DNA from: Paulinella micropora
Taxonomy: Eukaryota > Cercozoa > Imbricatea > Euglyphida
DNA: 44,252 bases
Direction: 5' to 3'
Assembly: GCA_009731375.1 (NCBI GenBank)
Contig: BJOX01000023.1
Location: 180,582 to 224,833, forward strand
A program made the position numbers and the translations under genes. This document shows positions 35,259 through 44,252 of this stretch, one piece after another (the stretch's first letter is position 1; every line of letters starts with the position of its first letter). The notes under the pieces are model-generated. The model ran no database searches. It was not told the DNA's origin and worked only from the letters and a program-made list of their open reading frames with translations.

Positions 35259-38200
35259 GAGGGGGAAGAAGAGAGGAAGGAGAAGACTGTGAAGTTTAAC
35301 CCTAAAGTCACAGTGCTTTCTAATGCTGTTGTGCAGACTGGGCCAACGCTTCCTCTATGTGAAAACAAAGATGTGGGTACACAGAGACTGCAGCCCCAAG
35401 GTAGTCTCATACCCGTTCATACAGCACGGTTACCAATGATAACTGATGCAAATAGGAAGGCGAGACTTGCGATGGAGGCGAGGAGGCCAATGGCAGACGT
35501 ATCGCCTCGGCCAAGCAAACAACCACGAACAGACTCAATGTCTACGGTCGCGGCGGGTGGCGAGCAAAAAGACAATGTGTGTACTCAAGTACCACAAGAC
35601 AATGTCGCTCAAATAGTAAACGCACCAGTACCGCAGAATAATAAAAATGTTAATGAGGTGAAGCAGGAGGAGAAGAAGGAGGAGTTGAAAAACTTAGAGA
35701 CAAGACTCCAAAATTTGGAACGTAAAGTTCTTGTTCTCGCAGCCAATATACACAGGCCCGATGCTCTGTGTTATACGGAACTTTATTGTGAAACATTGAA
35801 GACAATATTAAAAGTTGGTAATGATACGATGGCGAATATTAATATTGTCGGCCGGAAGTTTTTTAATCGATACCGGGACTGGGTGGACGGAAATATGAAA
35901 AAGTCAACGGGCACTCTCAAAGGAGTGAGCAGCCGGACGGATATCACGGGAATCATCACACTGACCTTTAAATTGAAATCCGCACGAGTATACCGTATGG
36001 ACCTCTATGTCGTCCCCGGTTACCACGGGTCAATATTACTATCGTATGACCAATTGGCTACGATGGGGGCTGTGATTGATTGCGCCGCACGGCGAGTGAT
36101 ATATGGAGTAAAAAGAGGAGAAGAGAACGATATTGATCCCTTCAACGCTACTGACTCTTATGAGGCTTATGAGCTGAGTCTAGCGACGGATCACAAAAAG
36201 ATGGCCATCGCACATGAGGCACTTGAGGTGTACGTTCACCCCCATGTCGTAAGACCGGATGAACTGTCCTGGACCGACAATTGGGAATCCCAAGTGTGCA
36301 CTGTCACAGTTCCGACATGCCATTGGGACAAAAAGTCTATTGATGACTTAATCGAGAAGCGAAAGGAGGAGATTATATGTGTCGCACAAAGAAGCCCGTC
36401 GTTGGCGAGATTCGCGGAAGGAGTAGGAACAGATGTCCATATTACTAACGGATACTGTTTCCATGCGAAAGTAGGAGAAGAAAAAAGGGAGGCGTTTGTA
36501 CCAAGGAGAACGGGGCGAATCCCGGATACTCCACCAGAAACTATTAAAAGTTTTATTACTGATTTCTGGGGTGACGAGCCCACGTGGCCGCGTTCACTGT
36601 CTGAAGTGAAGAAATGCTTACGGACTTTATTCGAAAATAATAAGCCGTATACTATTATCCTGCCATATAATGAGAAGGCGATATGGGCGCAGGAAATAAG
36701 GGACCGGCTTATTGATCATCCTATACCGGTACCCTCTCGCAAGCAACAGCTAGTGGTGGCTTGTCGTATGGGAACTCGTGAGCAGAGCAGTGCATACAAG
36801 CGGAAGCTCAGAGACCTCGACAAGTTGAAATTGATACCGCAAGCATTCACATGCTTTGATGGTTTTTACACCCGTAAAGCTCCTTTGCAATACGCGAGAC
36901 TCATTGACATGCTGGTGGAGCTCGGTAAAGATGATGAGCCGGACACGGTCACGTATGAAAAGACGGGCCTAGATGATGTCTCGGAAGAGGACTTAGGCTT
37001 GGAGGAGGACAGAGAACCCCTCAAGCAGCATAAGCAGATGTCTGATGAAGATTTTCAAGAGGCGGCGCGGAAAATATTGGAAGAAGGAGTAGGCACGGAG
37101 AAGGAGAAGGAGCTTTTAAAAGCCAAATTAGAGGCGAACAAGGAAATTTTTGACCCTCCACATGCAGGTGGTGTCAAGCCTGAAGATTTCACTGCGGTTA
37201 TTTACAAAATACCGGGTGCGGAGCCGTCACCGGCACCACGAAGGGCGAATTTGAGTATACATGAGGCGAAGATAGCGGAGGAGCTAGCAAGACAGCTGCT
37301 CAATGAGGACTTTATTGAGAGATCAACATCTCCAATAGTCTCACAACCGAGAATAGTGCCGAAGCCAGGAGGAGAATGGCGCCTGACAGTTAACTATGCT
37401 CGTGTTAACAAGGTGCTGGAGGAAGAGAGAAATCCTCTCCCGACATTAGAAGAAGGAAGGAGAGTACTGCGGAATGCAAAATTCTATTCGGTCATTGACC
37501 TTAAGAATGGCTTCTGGCAGATACCACTGGAGGAAAAGTCCAGATGGCTGACGGCGTTTGTGGTGGGTATGGAAATATACCAATGGAAAGTGCTTCCGAT
37601 GGGCCTCAAGCAAGCCCCAGGACTTTTCCAGAAGGCGATGCAGAAGATGTTGAGCAGTCAGTACGATGATTTGTCTGACGGTGGCTTTATGAGAAGGCGG
37701 GGACAGAAGGCGGGAGAATATGCATTTTGCTATATCGATGACATTATCGTATACTCTAACACAATGGAGGAGCATATCGATCATTTGTCCGATATATTCA
37801 GGCGCATCGGAGCTTTTGGCCTGAAGTGCAATCTAAAGAAGTGTCAACTTGCCAAGACGAGTGTGACATACTTAGGGTACGAGATCTCCCATAATCGAGT
37901 CTCGATATCCAAAGAGAAGAGGGAGGAGATTATGAATCGACCGATACCGAAGAACCGCACTGAATTGCACTCATTCCTTGCGATGGCGCAATACTATAGC
38001 CAGTTTATACCCGATTGGGGTGCAACACGGGCTAAGTTGGAGAAAATGATAGATTTTGGAGACTTTGAGAAGTGGGGCGAAGAGGCTTTGCAAGCGTTTC
38101 ATGCGCTCAAAGATCTTATTTATAAAGACCCGAAAGACGGAGGACTGGTGTTAACGATGCCCGACTTTACGAAACAATTCGTAGTCGATACAGACGCATC

Positions 38201-41069
38201 TAAGTTTGCGATTGGGGCTGTATTACAACAAGAGGATGAGGAGAAGAAATTACGCCCAATCATGTTTATTAGTAGGAAGTTGTGTGCGGCGGAGAGAAAC
38301 TATTGCACAAGGCAAAGAGAGGCGTTGGCGGTAGTATGGGCCCTCAAGAGGCTCAGAGAGTATTTGTGGGGAGGACCTCAATTTACTGTCAGAACTGATC
38401 ATCATAACCTGTTATGGTTGATGAATCATGAACAGACGGGACGGCTGGCGCGGTGGCAAGCGTTCTTGTCTTGTTTCGATTTTACAATGGTCCATCTACC
38501 GGGAAAGCGAAATGTGGTCGCTGATAGCCTCTCTAGGCTAGAGTTTAACTCAGAAGTATCGGCGTTGGTGTCCACGGTGGAGATGGAAGACTTGTCCACT
38601 GACAAGGTGTATGAGGTCAGCCACATTGAGGCGATGGAGATGGCGAGTGGAGTCCGATATGACCGCACAGGTCTACGGTACAGTCCACAAGGCCCGGATC
38701 ACGGGATATGTTGTGAGCTACATACCCAGGAGGACGCTGAGTGGTCCTATGAGGTATATGAGAATGCGAAGGCGAACATAAGAGAGGAAGAGGAGACGCA
38801 GGAAGTTTATGCGGAGCCTCCTCAAGAGCGGAGAAGTGACCTAGACGATGACCCGGAAAGAATCGGGGTACGGCTAGAAGATGGTACTATCCATATAGCC
38901 TCGCCTACCGCATGGAGGCAACAACAGGCTCAAGATCCGGAGTTTAAAGAACTGATACAGTTATATCAGAACCCGGATGAGCTACGGATGACGAAAGCGA
39001 TCAAAGATCAGATGAAGGAGATGGGATGGAGAGATGGTCTACTGTGGTACAAGGGCCTTCACGGTCGCTATGCGTCACAGCCGGACAAATGGACCCTTTG
39101 GGTACCGGAGAGTCTGAGACGATTTATATTTGTCGCAGCCCACAATTGCCCACTTTTGGCGCATCCGGGTCGACAACGAACTCATATGTTCGTAGCGAGG
39201 CGATTCTGGTGGAAGAAGATGAAGGAGGAGATAGATCAGGCGGTGGATGCATGCATCCCGTGCAAGATAAACAAAACACCACTGAAGGCAAATTTCGGCC
39301 TGATTGGCGAATTTCCTCTTCATGCGGGGATGTTTGAGTTTATACACATTGATCATGTGGGACCTTTCCCAGAATCGAAGGATGGTTACAAATACCTCCT
39401 TACGGCTATTGACAGAGCCACCAACTATGTGTGGATCATCCCTGTCAAAGACGTTACCGGCAAGACGACGGCCGAGGCGCTGATCGATAGGATCATCTCA
39501 CAGATCGGAGTACCAAGAAAGATATGTTCTGATCGAGGCTCGGACTTTAATAACGAGGTCATCGACAAACTATCTAAGTATTACGGGATGAAATGGCAAT
39601 ATGTTACTGCCTATAACCCGCGAGCAAATGGGAAAATCGAGCGGGTACACAGACCCCTCAAAGCCTCGCTAAAGATGTATTGCACGAAGAAGGAGAATCA
39701 AAGAGCATGGGTCGAGGCAGCACCATCATTTGCGTTTGCAATGAACTGTCTACCCTCTACGGCGTTAGGAGGCTCGAAGAGCTCAATCTCGCCATATCAG
39801 TTAGTATATGGGCGTGAGCCTGATATCCCGACTTCGCTCCTTCACCCAAAAGACACTTGGGCGGATGCGGATGAGTTGTTTGGGATGAGACTTAGAGTGA
39901 AGATGGAGGCGGAACAAATAGTCAGGGCGCATAGAGAGGCGGAGCGCCGAAAGACTGATGCTGAAGGGGTGCGACAAGCGCACTTGGATCAGATCAAGTT
40001 CCAGGTCGGGGATATTGTACTATTGTACCATCCTCAAGTCCCGAAGGGAGTCAGCTCTAAGCTGTTCACTCACTGGAAAGGACCTTATCAGATTATGGAA
40101 CAGACGGGACCTCTGAATTACAAGATCAGGGGTAGAGGGAAGGTGCAAATTGTGAATGTAAGAAGGCTGATTAAGTATGATCCCTTCTTACTGGAAGATG
40201 AATCCGTTGAGGAGGCGTTAAAACGGATGAAGGATGATTTCAAAGAGGTGCCGCCCATCCACAAGGAGGCTGGCATAGACCAAGACGATGCTTATCGGGC
40301 ACCGATAGCTGAGAAGGAGGAGAGTGAGGTGGACAGCAAGGAGAAGACTGACCGCATAAGCGCGGTGGGGACTCAGTCCAAGTCTCCGCGAGAGCATAGC
40401 GGAAAGAAGGAGAAGATCACAGAGGCGCAGCTAAGGAGAGCGCGGAATGATCTTATCAACGACCAACCGAGGAAGGCGATGAGGTCGATGAGATCAAAGG
40501 ACGTCCACCAGGAGGAGGAGGGGACGGACACTGACCCAAACGCGGGCAACGTTGAGATTGTCCATGAGCGATGGAAGGAAGGCGATGCGATAGCAACCAT
40601 CGCATGGGTGAAAAATGTTTTCTATCTGATGAGACCAGCGGAACAACATGTCGCTGATGACACTCTCTCAGACTTATACTTGATGCGGGTCGTGGCGGTC
40701 CCACGACAGATGCGTGTCACACGGACACTCAAAATATCATCAGCCGCAAAGATAGTACAACCGATACTCCAGTTCTGGAGAAGTATGGACCCGGTTGAGG
40801 ATCCAAAGGCAAGACATTATCTGCCAGTATATAAAGACGCAAAAAGTCTCGAGACATGGGATGATACAATTACTCCCAGAGACAAGGATTACACTGCGTG
40901 GACCATTCAGACACTGCCAAGAGGAGTGCTTGATGTCCCTTTTGAATTATCGTTGGGCGGAATCCCTAATAAGATCTGGGACATTCTCGAACAGTCAAAG
41001 TTCGATCTGACTTTTGTTGGTGGTCCTCCACCAGGCAAAGAAATCCGCGCCAGACGACGAAGGCAGTGA
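35256..41069 (+). CDS. pol: Pol polyprotein: protease, RT, RNase H, integrase
   Basis: Expressed in frame after gag's TGA. Protease: fold visible from LKTILKVGNDTM (Asp codon at 35823) to MDLYVVPGYHGSILLSYDQL and GAVIDC, but DTM stands where DTG/DSG is usual. RT: YSVIDLKNGFWQIPL, LPMGLKQAPGLFQ, YIDDIIVYS (37731). RNase H: VVDTDASKFAIGAVL (38181) and an ERNYCTRQREALAVVWALK segment. Integrase: HHCC finger (about 39141-39263), D at 39351, D at 39531, E at 39639 (exact DD35E), and a GPY/F module KGPYQIMEQTGPLNYKI (about 40077). After that about 300 residues remain, without a recognised chromodomain. A 40-residue charged insert in RT precedes YIDD (SDGGFMRRRGQKAG). No internal stops. Confidence 0.95.
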   Translation: MEGEEERKEKTVKFNPKVTVLSNAVVQTGPTLPLCENKDVGTQRLQPQGSLIPVHTARLPMITDANRKARLAMEARRPMADVSPRPSKQPRTDSMSTVAAGGEQKDNVCTQVPQDNVAQIVNAPVPQNNKNVNEVKQEEKKEELKNLETRLQNLERKVLVLAANIHRPDALCYTELYCETLKTILKVGNDTMANINIVGRKFFNRYRDWVDGNMKKSTGTLKGVSSRTDITGIITLTFKLKSARVYRMDLYVVPGYHGSILLSYDQLATMGAVIDCAARRVIYGVKRGEENDIDPFNATDSYEAYELSLATDHKKMAIAHEALEVYVHPHVVRPDELSWTDNWESQVCTVTVPTCHWDKKSIDDLIEKRKEEIICVAQRSPSLARFAEGVGTDVHITNGYCFHAKVGEEKREAFVPRRTGRIPDTPPETIKSFITDFWGDEPTWPRSLSEVKKCLRTLFENNKPYTIILPYNEKAIWAQEIRDRLIDHPIPVPSRKQQLVVACRMGTREQSSAYKRKLRDLDKLKLIPQAFTCFDGFYTRKAPLQYARLIDMLVELGKDDEPDTVTYEKTGLDDVSEEDLGLEEDREPLKQHKQMSDEDFQEAARKILEEGVGTEKEKELLKAKLEANKEIFDPPHAGGVKPEDFTAVIYKIPGAEPSPAPRRANLSIHEAKIAEELARQLLNEDFIERSTSPIVSQPRIVPKPGGEWRLTVNYARVNKVLEEERNPLPTLEEGRRVLRNAKFYSVIDLKNGFWQIPLEEKSRWLTAFVVGMEIYQWKVLPMGLKQAPGLFQKAMQKMLSSQYDDLSDGGFMRRRGQKAGEYAFCYIDDIIVYSNTMEEHIDHLSDIFRRIGAFGLKCNLKKCQLAKTSVTYLGYEISHNRVSISKEKREEIMNRPIPKNRTELHSFLAMAQYYSQFIPDWGATRAKLEKMIDFGDFEKWGEEALQAFHALKDLIYKDPKDGGLVLTMPDFTKQFVVDTDASKFAIGAVLQQEDEEKKLRPIMFISRKLCAAERNYCTRQREALAVVWALKRLREYLWGGPQFTVRTDHHNLLWLMNHEQTGRLARWQAFLSCFDFTMVHLPGKRNVVADSLSRLEFNSEVSALVSTVEMEDLSTDKVYEVSHIEAMEMASGVRYDRTGLRYSPQGPDHGICCELHTQEDAEWSYEVYENAKANIREEEETQEVYAEPPQERRSDLDDDPERIGVRLEDGTIHIASPTAWRQQQAQDPEFKELIQLYQNPDELRMTKAIKDQMKEMGWRDGLLWYKGLHGRYASQPDKWTLWVPESLRRFIFVAAHNCPLLAHPGRQRTHMFVARRFWWKKMKEEIDQAVDACIPCKINKTPLKANFGLIGEFPLHAGMFEFIHIDHVGPFPESKDGYKYLLTAIDRATNYVWIIPVKDVTGKTTAEALIDRIISQIGVPRKICSDRGSDFNNEVIDKLSKYYGMKWQYVTAYNPRANGKIERVHRPLKASLKMYCTKKENQRAWVEAAPSFAFAMNCLPSTALGGSKSSISPYQLVYGREPDIPTSLLHPKDTWADADELFGMRLRVKMEAEQIVRAHREAERRKTDAEGVRQAHLDQIKFQVGDIVLLYHPQVPKGVSSKLFTHWKGPYQIMEQTGPLNYKIRGRGKVQIVNVRRLIKYDPFLLEDESVEEALKRMKDDFKEVPPIHKEAGIDQDDAYRAPIAEKEESEVDSKEKTDRISAVGTQSKSPREHSGKKEKITEAQLRRARNDLINDQPRKAMRSMRSKDVHQEEEGTDTDPNAGNVEIVHERWKEGDAIATIAWVKNVFYLMRPAEQHVADDTLSDLYLMRVVAVPRQMRVTRTLKISSAAKIVQPILQFWRSMDPVEDPKARHYLPVYKDAKSLETWDDTITPRDKDYTAWTIQTLPRGVLDVPFELSLGGIPNKIWDILEQSKFDLTFVGGPPPGKEIRARRRRQ

Positions 41070-41898
41070 CAAAGAAACTATTTTTCTTTATGCGTCTCAA
41101 ATAAACTGATTGATTGCCCACGGCGTATCATGATTTGATCATGCATCATCAGTTATCAATATGAATATTAAAAAGACTCAGTGATATAACTTGGCATTCG
41201 ATCGCAACATACGAGTGCGAAAGGTCGATCGACGATGATACTACACCGTATACGGGGATCGCTAGTGTATTGAGCGATGGTGTTCCCGGGTATGACCCTT
41301 TCCAAGTCCTGGGATGATGTTCTCGAAAATGAAATGTTCTCTGAAACTTTCATTAAATTATTTTTTACGATAGATTATATACTGTCGTACCTGAGCACGG
41401 TCAATCTCTACTTGTGTCGGTATATCGCAGGGTCGGGTACATACACCTCGACTTCGGATATAGCTATTAGGACTGGCCCCCTAATACTATATCATAGGAT
41501 ATCCGCCTTATACAAGGGTATGTCATTAAAAAAGACAATGTACTTACGATCTCCCTGTGAATAATAATAATAATAATGATAATGATAAGAAGAAGAAGGA
41601 GATCAAAGGGGGAATCGTACTACAGCACCACGTTGCTTGTATTTTTTTATTAATTGTACGTTTGTTCTTGACATACTGCCGAAAAAAAAAAAAAAAAAAA
41701 AAAAAAAGAGAGATTGAGGGGAAGGAGTTCAAAAATCTACAAGAATGGCTGGAGAATCCGCTTTGACGTGCCGTATGAGGATATATTTATCGTCTTTTAG
41801 CGTCTATCCGTGGGTCGATGCGCTGTGTGGCATGACTCCATAGCGCATACTATTTGCAGAAAGAAATCAGGTGTATGACGAAAATACTATCTCCGTCA
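41070..41898 (+). other. Retrotransposon 3' untranslated region
   Basis: About 830 bp between pol stop and the purine tract. Contains AATAAA-like ATAAACTG soon after the stop (41101), a TAA/TGA-type repeat at about 41559-41585 and an A-run of about 24 at 41683-41706. No ORF with a recognisable product. Unusually long for Ty3 elements; an inserted sequence is possible. Confidence 0.5.
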
Positions 41899-41914
41899 TA
41901 AAATCGAGAGGGGG
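41899..41914 (+). promoter_or_regulatory. Polypurine tract
   Basis: AAAATCGAGAGGGGG directly before TAC and the 3' LTR start, the expected priming site for plus-strand DNA synthesis. Interrupted by TC, so not fully canonical. Confidence 0.6.
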
Positions 41915-41917
41915 TAC

Positions 41918-42155
41918 TGTAGGCATCACCCCCCGGATAGCCGGTAAAAAGTACCTTTTCCTGGTGACAGGTGCACCAGCTTGTTTTTCAGTATTATTTG
42001 TCCGGATTGGACCTGATGCCATTTTATTCCTGGTCTGTTGCCGTTTTCCTTTTTGGCTTCACTGAGCTAATACAACGAGACATCATTCTCATTCTTGAGG
42101 ACTGTGTTTGGTTGTATTACCGACTTTTTTCGAGCTATCGTTGGGGGCATTTACA
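41918..42155 (+). repeat. 3' LTR, 238 bp
   Basis: Two substitutions from the 5' LTR, same length and ends. Directly followed by GTGTTAGTGTTAG of the telomere-like tract. Confidence 0.95.
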
Positions 42156-42855
42156 GTGTTAGTGTTAGTGTTAGACGGTGTTAGGGTTAGTGCGGTTAGG
42201 GTTAGTCACAGTGTTAGTGTTAGGGTTAGGGTTAGGGTTAGTGTTGGTGTTAGGGCACGGTTAGTGTTAGTGTTAGGGTTAGGATTATGGTTAGGGTTAG
42301 GGTTAGGGTTAGGGTTAGTGTTAAAGTTAGGGTTAGGGTTACTAGTTAGTGTTAAGGTTAGTGTTCAAGAGAGTTAGTGTTAGTGTTAGTGTTAGTGTTA
42401 CTAAGTTAGGGTTAGGGTTAGGGTTAGGGTTAGTGTTAGGGTTAGTGTTAGTGTTTAAGGGTTAGGGTTAGGGTTAGGGTTAGGGTTAGGGTTAGTGTTA
42501 GTGTTACTGGTTAGGGTTAGGGTTAGGGTTAGTGTTAGGGTTAGTGCGGTTAGTCACGGTTAGGGTTAGGCGTGTTAGGGTTAGGGTTAGGGTTACTGTT
42601 AGTTAGGATTAATGTTAGGGTTAGGGTTAGGGTTAGGGTTAGTGTTATAGTGTTAGGGTTAGCGTTAGTGTTAGGGTTAGGCTTAGGGTTAGTCACGGTT
42701 AGGGTTAGTGTTAGTGTTAGGATTAAGGTTAGGATTGGTTAGTGTTAGGGTTAGGGTTAGGGTTAGGATTAGGGTTAGTTAGGGTTCAAGTTAGGGTTAG
42801 GGTAAGGGTTAGGGTTAGGGTTAGGGTTAGGGTTAGGGTTAGGGTTAGGGTTAAC
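42156..42855 (+). repeat. Degenerate telomere-like TTAGGG/TTAGTG tract, about 700 bp
   Basis: Mostly TTAGGG with frequent TTAGTG and occasional variants (ATTAGG, CACGGTTAGG). Not terminal, because about 1.4 kb of other sequence follows. Fits a subtelomere or an interstitial telomeric site. Frames through it are artefacts. Confidence 0.95.
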
Positions 42856-43077
42856 CCGTCTGAAGCTAATTTAGCAAGGCAGTGACCGTTGTGGTTGAAC
42901 ACAAAATACCAAAAGTTAAATTATATTAATTCAATACAGTACTAGAAAAAATTAACTGTTTATATTAATTTGAATCAGCCGTCCGTATTAATAATGCAAA
43001 AAATGTAAACTGGATAATTTTTTATTGATTCCAAATTTCTCTTAACTTTGTGATTATTATACTTCTTTCATTTTGTA
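42856..43077. other. Short AT-rich unique spacer
   Basis: About 220 bp between the telomere-like tract and the GA satellite. Nothing recognised. Confidence 0.4.
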
Positions 43078-43234
43078 GAGAGAGAGAGAGAGAGAGAGAG
43101 AGATCAAGAGAGAGATCAAGAGAGAGATCAAGAGAGAGATCAAGAGAGAGATCAAGAGAGAGATCAAGAGAGAGATCAAGAGAGAGATCAAGAGAGAGAG
43201 AGAGACAGAGAGAGAGAGAGATCAAGAGAGAGAT

Positions 43235-43307
<73 letters not shown>

Positions 43308-43380
43308 AATAGAAAGAGAGAAAGAGAAAGACTGAGAAGAGGAAGAGAAAGAAGAGAAAGAAGAGAAAGAAGAGAGAGAT

Positions 43381-43420
<40 letters not shown>

Positions 43421-43515
43421 AGAGAGAAAGAGAAAGAAGAAGAGAAAGAAGAAGAAGAAGAGAAAGAGAGATAGAGAGAGAAAGAGATGGAGAGAGAGAG
43501 AGAGAGAGAGATAGA

Positions 43516-43573
<58 letters not shown>

Positions 43574-43776
43574 AGAGAGAGAGAAGGAGAGAGAGGAGAT
43601 AAAGAGAGAGAGAGAGAGGATCGAGAGAGAGAGAGAGAGATCAAGAGAGAGATCAAGAGAGAGATCAAGAGAGAGATCAAGAGAGAGATCAAGAGATCAA
43701 AAGAGAGAGAGAGAGAGAGAGAAATAGAAAGAGAGAAAGAGGAAGAGAAGACGAAGAGAAAGAAGAGAAAGAGGAA

Positions 43777-43815
<39 letters not shown>

Positions 43816-43985
43816 AAGAAAGAAAGAAAGAGAGAAAGAAAAAGAGAAAGAAAGAAAGAGAAAGAAAGAAAGAGAAAGAAGAAGAAGAAGAGAAAGAGAG
43901 ATAGAGATAGAGAGAGAGAGGGAGAGAGAGATGGAGAGAGAGAGAGAGAGAGAGATAAAGAGAGAGATAAAGAGAGAGAGAGAGA

Positions 43986-44020
<35 letters not shown>

Positions 44021-44209
44021 AGAGAGAGGAGATAAAGAGAGAGAAAGAGAGGATCGAGAGAGAGAGAGAGAGATCAAGAGAGAGATCAAGAGAGAGATCA
44101 AGAGAGAGATCAAGAGAGAGATCAAGAGATCAAAAGAGAGAGAGAGAGAGAGAGAAATAGAAAGAGAGAAAGAGGAAGAGAAGACGAAGAGAAAGAAGAG
44201 AAAGAGGAA

Positions 44210-44248
<39 letters not shown>

Positions 44249-44252
44249 AAGA
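43078..44252 (+). repeat. GA-rich satellite with 433-bp higher-order repeat
   Basis: (GA)n with embedded GAGAGATCAA decamers (about 43103-43190 and later), GAAA and GAAGAA patches. A block starting GGATCGAGAG at 43618 recurs at 44051 in the same internal order, giving a 433-bp period, and continues past the window end. Confidence 0.9.

Larger units (their letters stand above)
31535..42155 (+). mobile_element. Ty3/gypsy-type LTR retrotransposon, 10.6 kb, intact
   Basis: Two 238-bp LTRs (TGTAGG...TTTACA) differing at two positions bound a leader of about 790 bp, gag, pol (PR-RT-RNase H-IN order, as in Ty3/gypsy) and an 850-bp 3' region with a purine-rich tract just before the 3' LTR. GTGT flanks both sides (31531-31534 and 42156-42159); a 5-bp AGTGT is possible if the last LTR base is counted with the target. 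LTR identity of about 99% and open gag and pol frames indicate a young, possibly active copy. Confidence 0.95.

Noticed and set aside
42108-42377. 89-codon frame of V/G/L repeats
   Set aside because: It runs from the 3' LTR into the telomere-like tract and reflects the TTAGGG period.
42156-42855. True chromosome end
   Set aside because: The tract is degenerate and followed by unrelated sequence, so it is interstitial or subtelomeric in this assembly.

Overview
This is eukaryotic nuclear DNA that is dominated by mobile elements and simple repeats. The signs are TTAGGG-type telomere-like repeats, very dense microsatellites, SINE-like and MITE-like repeats, and two large eukaryotic mobile elements. 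No ordinary host gene could be supported. The host lineage cannot be fixed from the sequence. A protist or alga is favoured because the viral element resembles protist polinton-like viruses and virophages, but an invertebrate is not excluded. Seven gaps of exactly 10 N look like placeholders, so reading frames cannot be carried across them.

Layout. (1) 1-6986: host repeats. These include four copies of a SINE-like sequence with (TATC)n tails, long microsatellites, a 44-bp minisatellite, a foldback/MITE-like element (5886-6165) and a truncated solo LTR (6646-6856). (2) 6987-27754: a complete 20,768-bp Maverick/Polinton-type integrated virus (polinton-like virus or mavirus-like provirus). It has perfect 78-bp terminal inverted repeats starting AG and ending CT, flanked by a 6-bp target-site duplication, AGACTG. 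(3) 27761-31534: host repeats (25-bp minisatellite, ATA, CT and CTT arrays, a decayed P/S/A-rich coding-like stretch). (4) 31535-42155: a 10,621-bp Ty3/gypsy-type LTR retrotransposon with two 238-bp LTRs that differ at only 2 positions. It has intact gag and pol in one frame, separated by a single TGA, and lies inside degenerate TTAGGG/TTAGTG repeats with a GTGT duplication. (5) 42156-44252: telomere-like repeats, then GA-rich satellite with a 433-bp higher-order period.

The viral element carries a replication/integration set: rve integrase, a protein-primed-type family B DNA polymerase with an OTU-like N-terminus, and small DNA-binding proteins. Its morphogenetic block runs packaging ATPase, basic core protein, adenain-like protease, penton and major capsid protein. 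Its entry or attachment candidates are a phage-like fibre with an S74 chaperone, a second structural protein and a lipase with a full Ser-Asp-His triad. Accessory genes that may face the host are an F-box-like protein, a secreted Cys-rich protein, an ExoX C-terminal-like protein and a HIRAN-domain gene. Most genes are intact. Visible damage is a 1-nt frameshift in the penton gene, an in-frame stop in the HIRAN gene and a possible frame break in a small gene at 15566. Most genes on both strands have an AATATA-like motif a few bases before the ATG. The ATPase-protease-penton-MCP order is the one known from mavirus-type virophages, so the element could be a dormant virophage-like provirus; that is inference.
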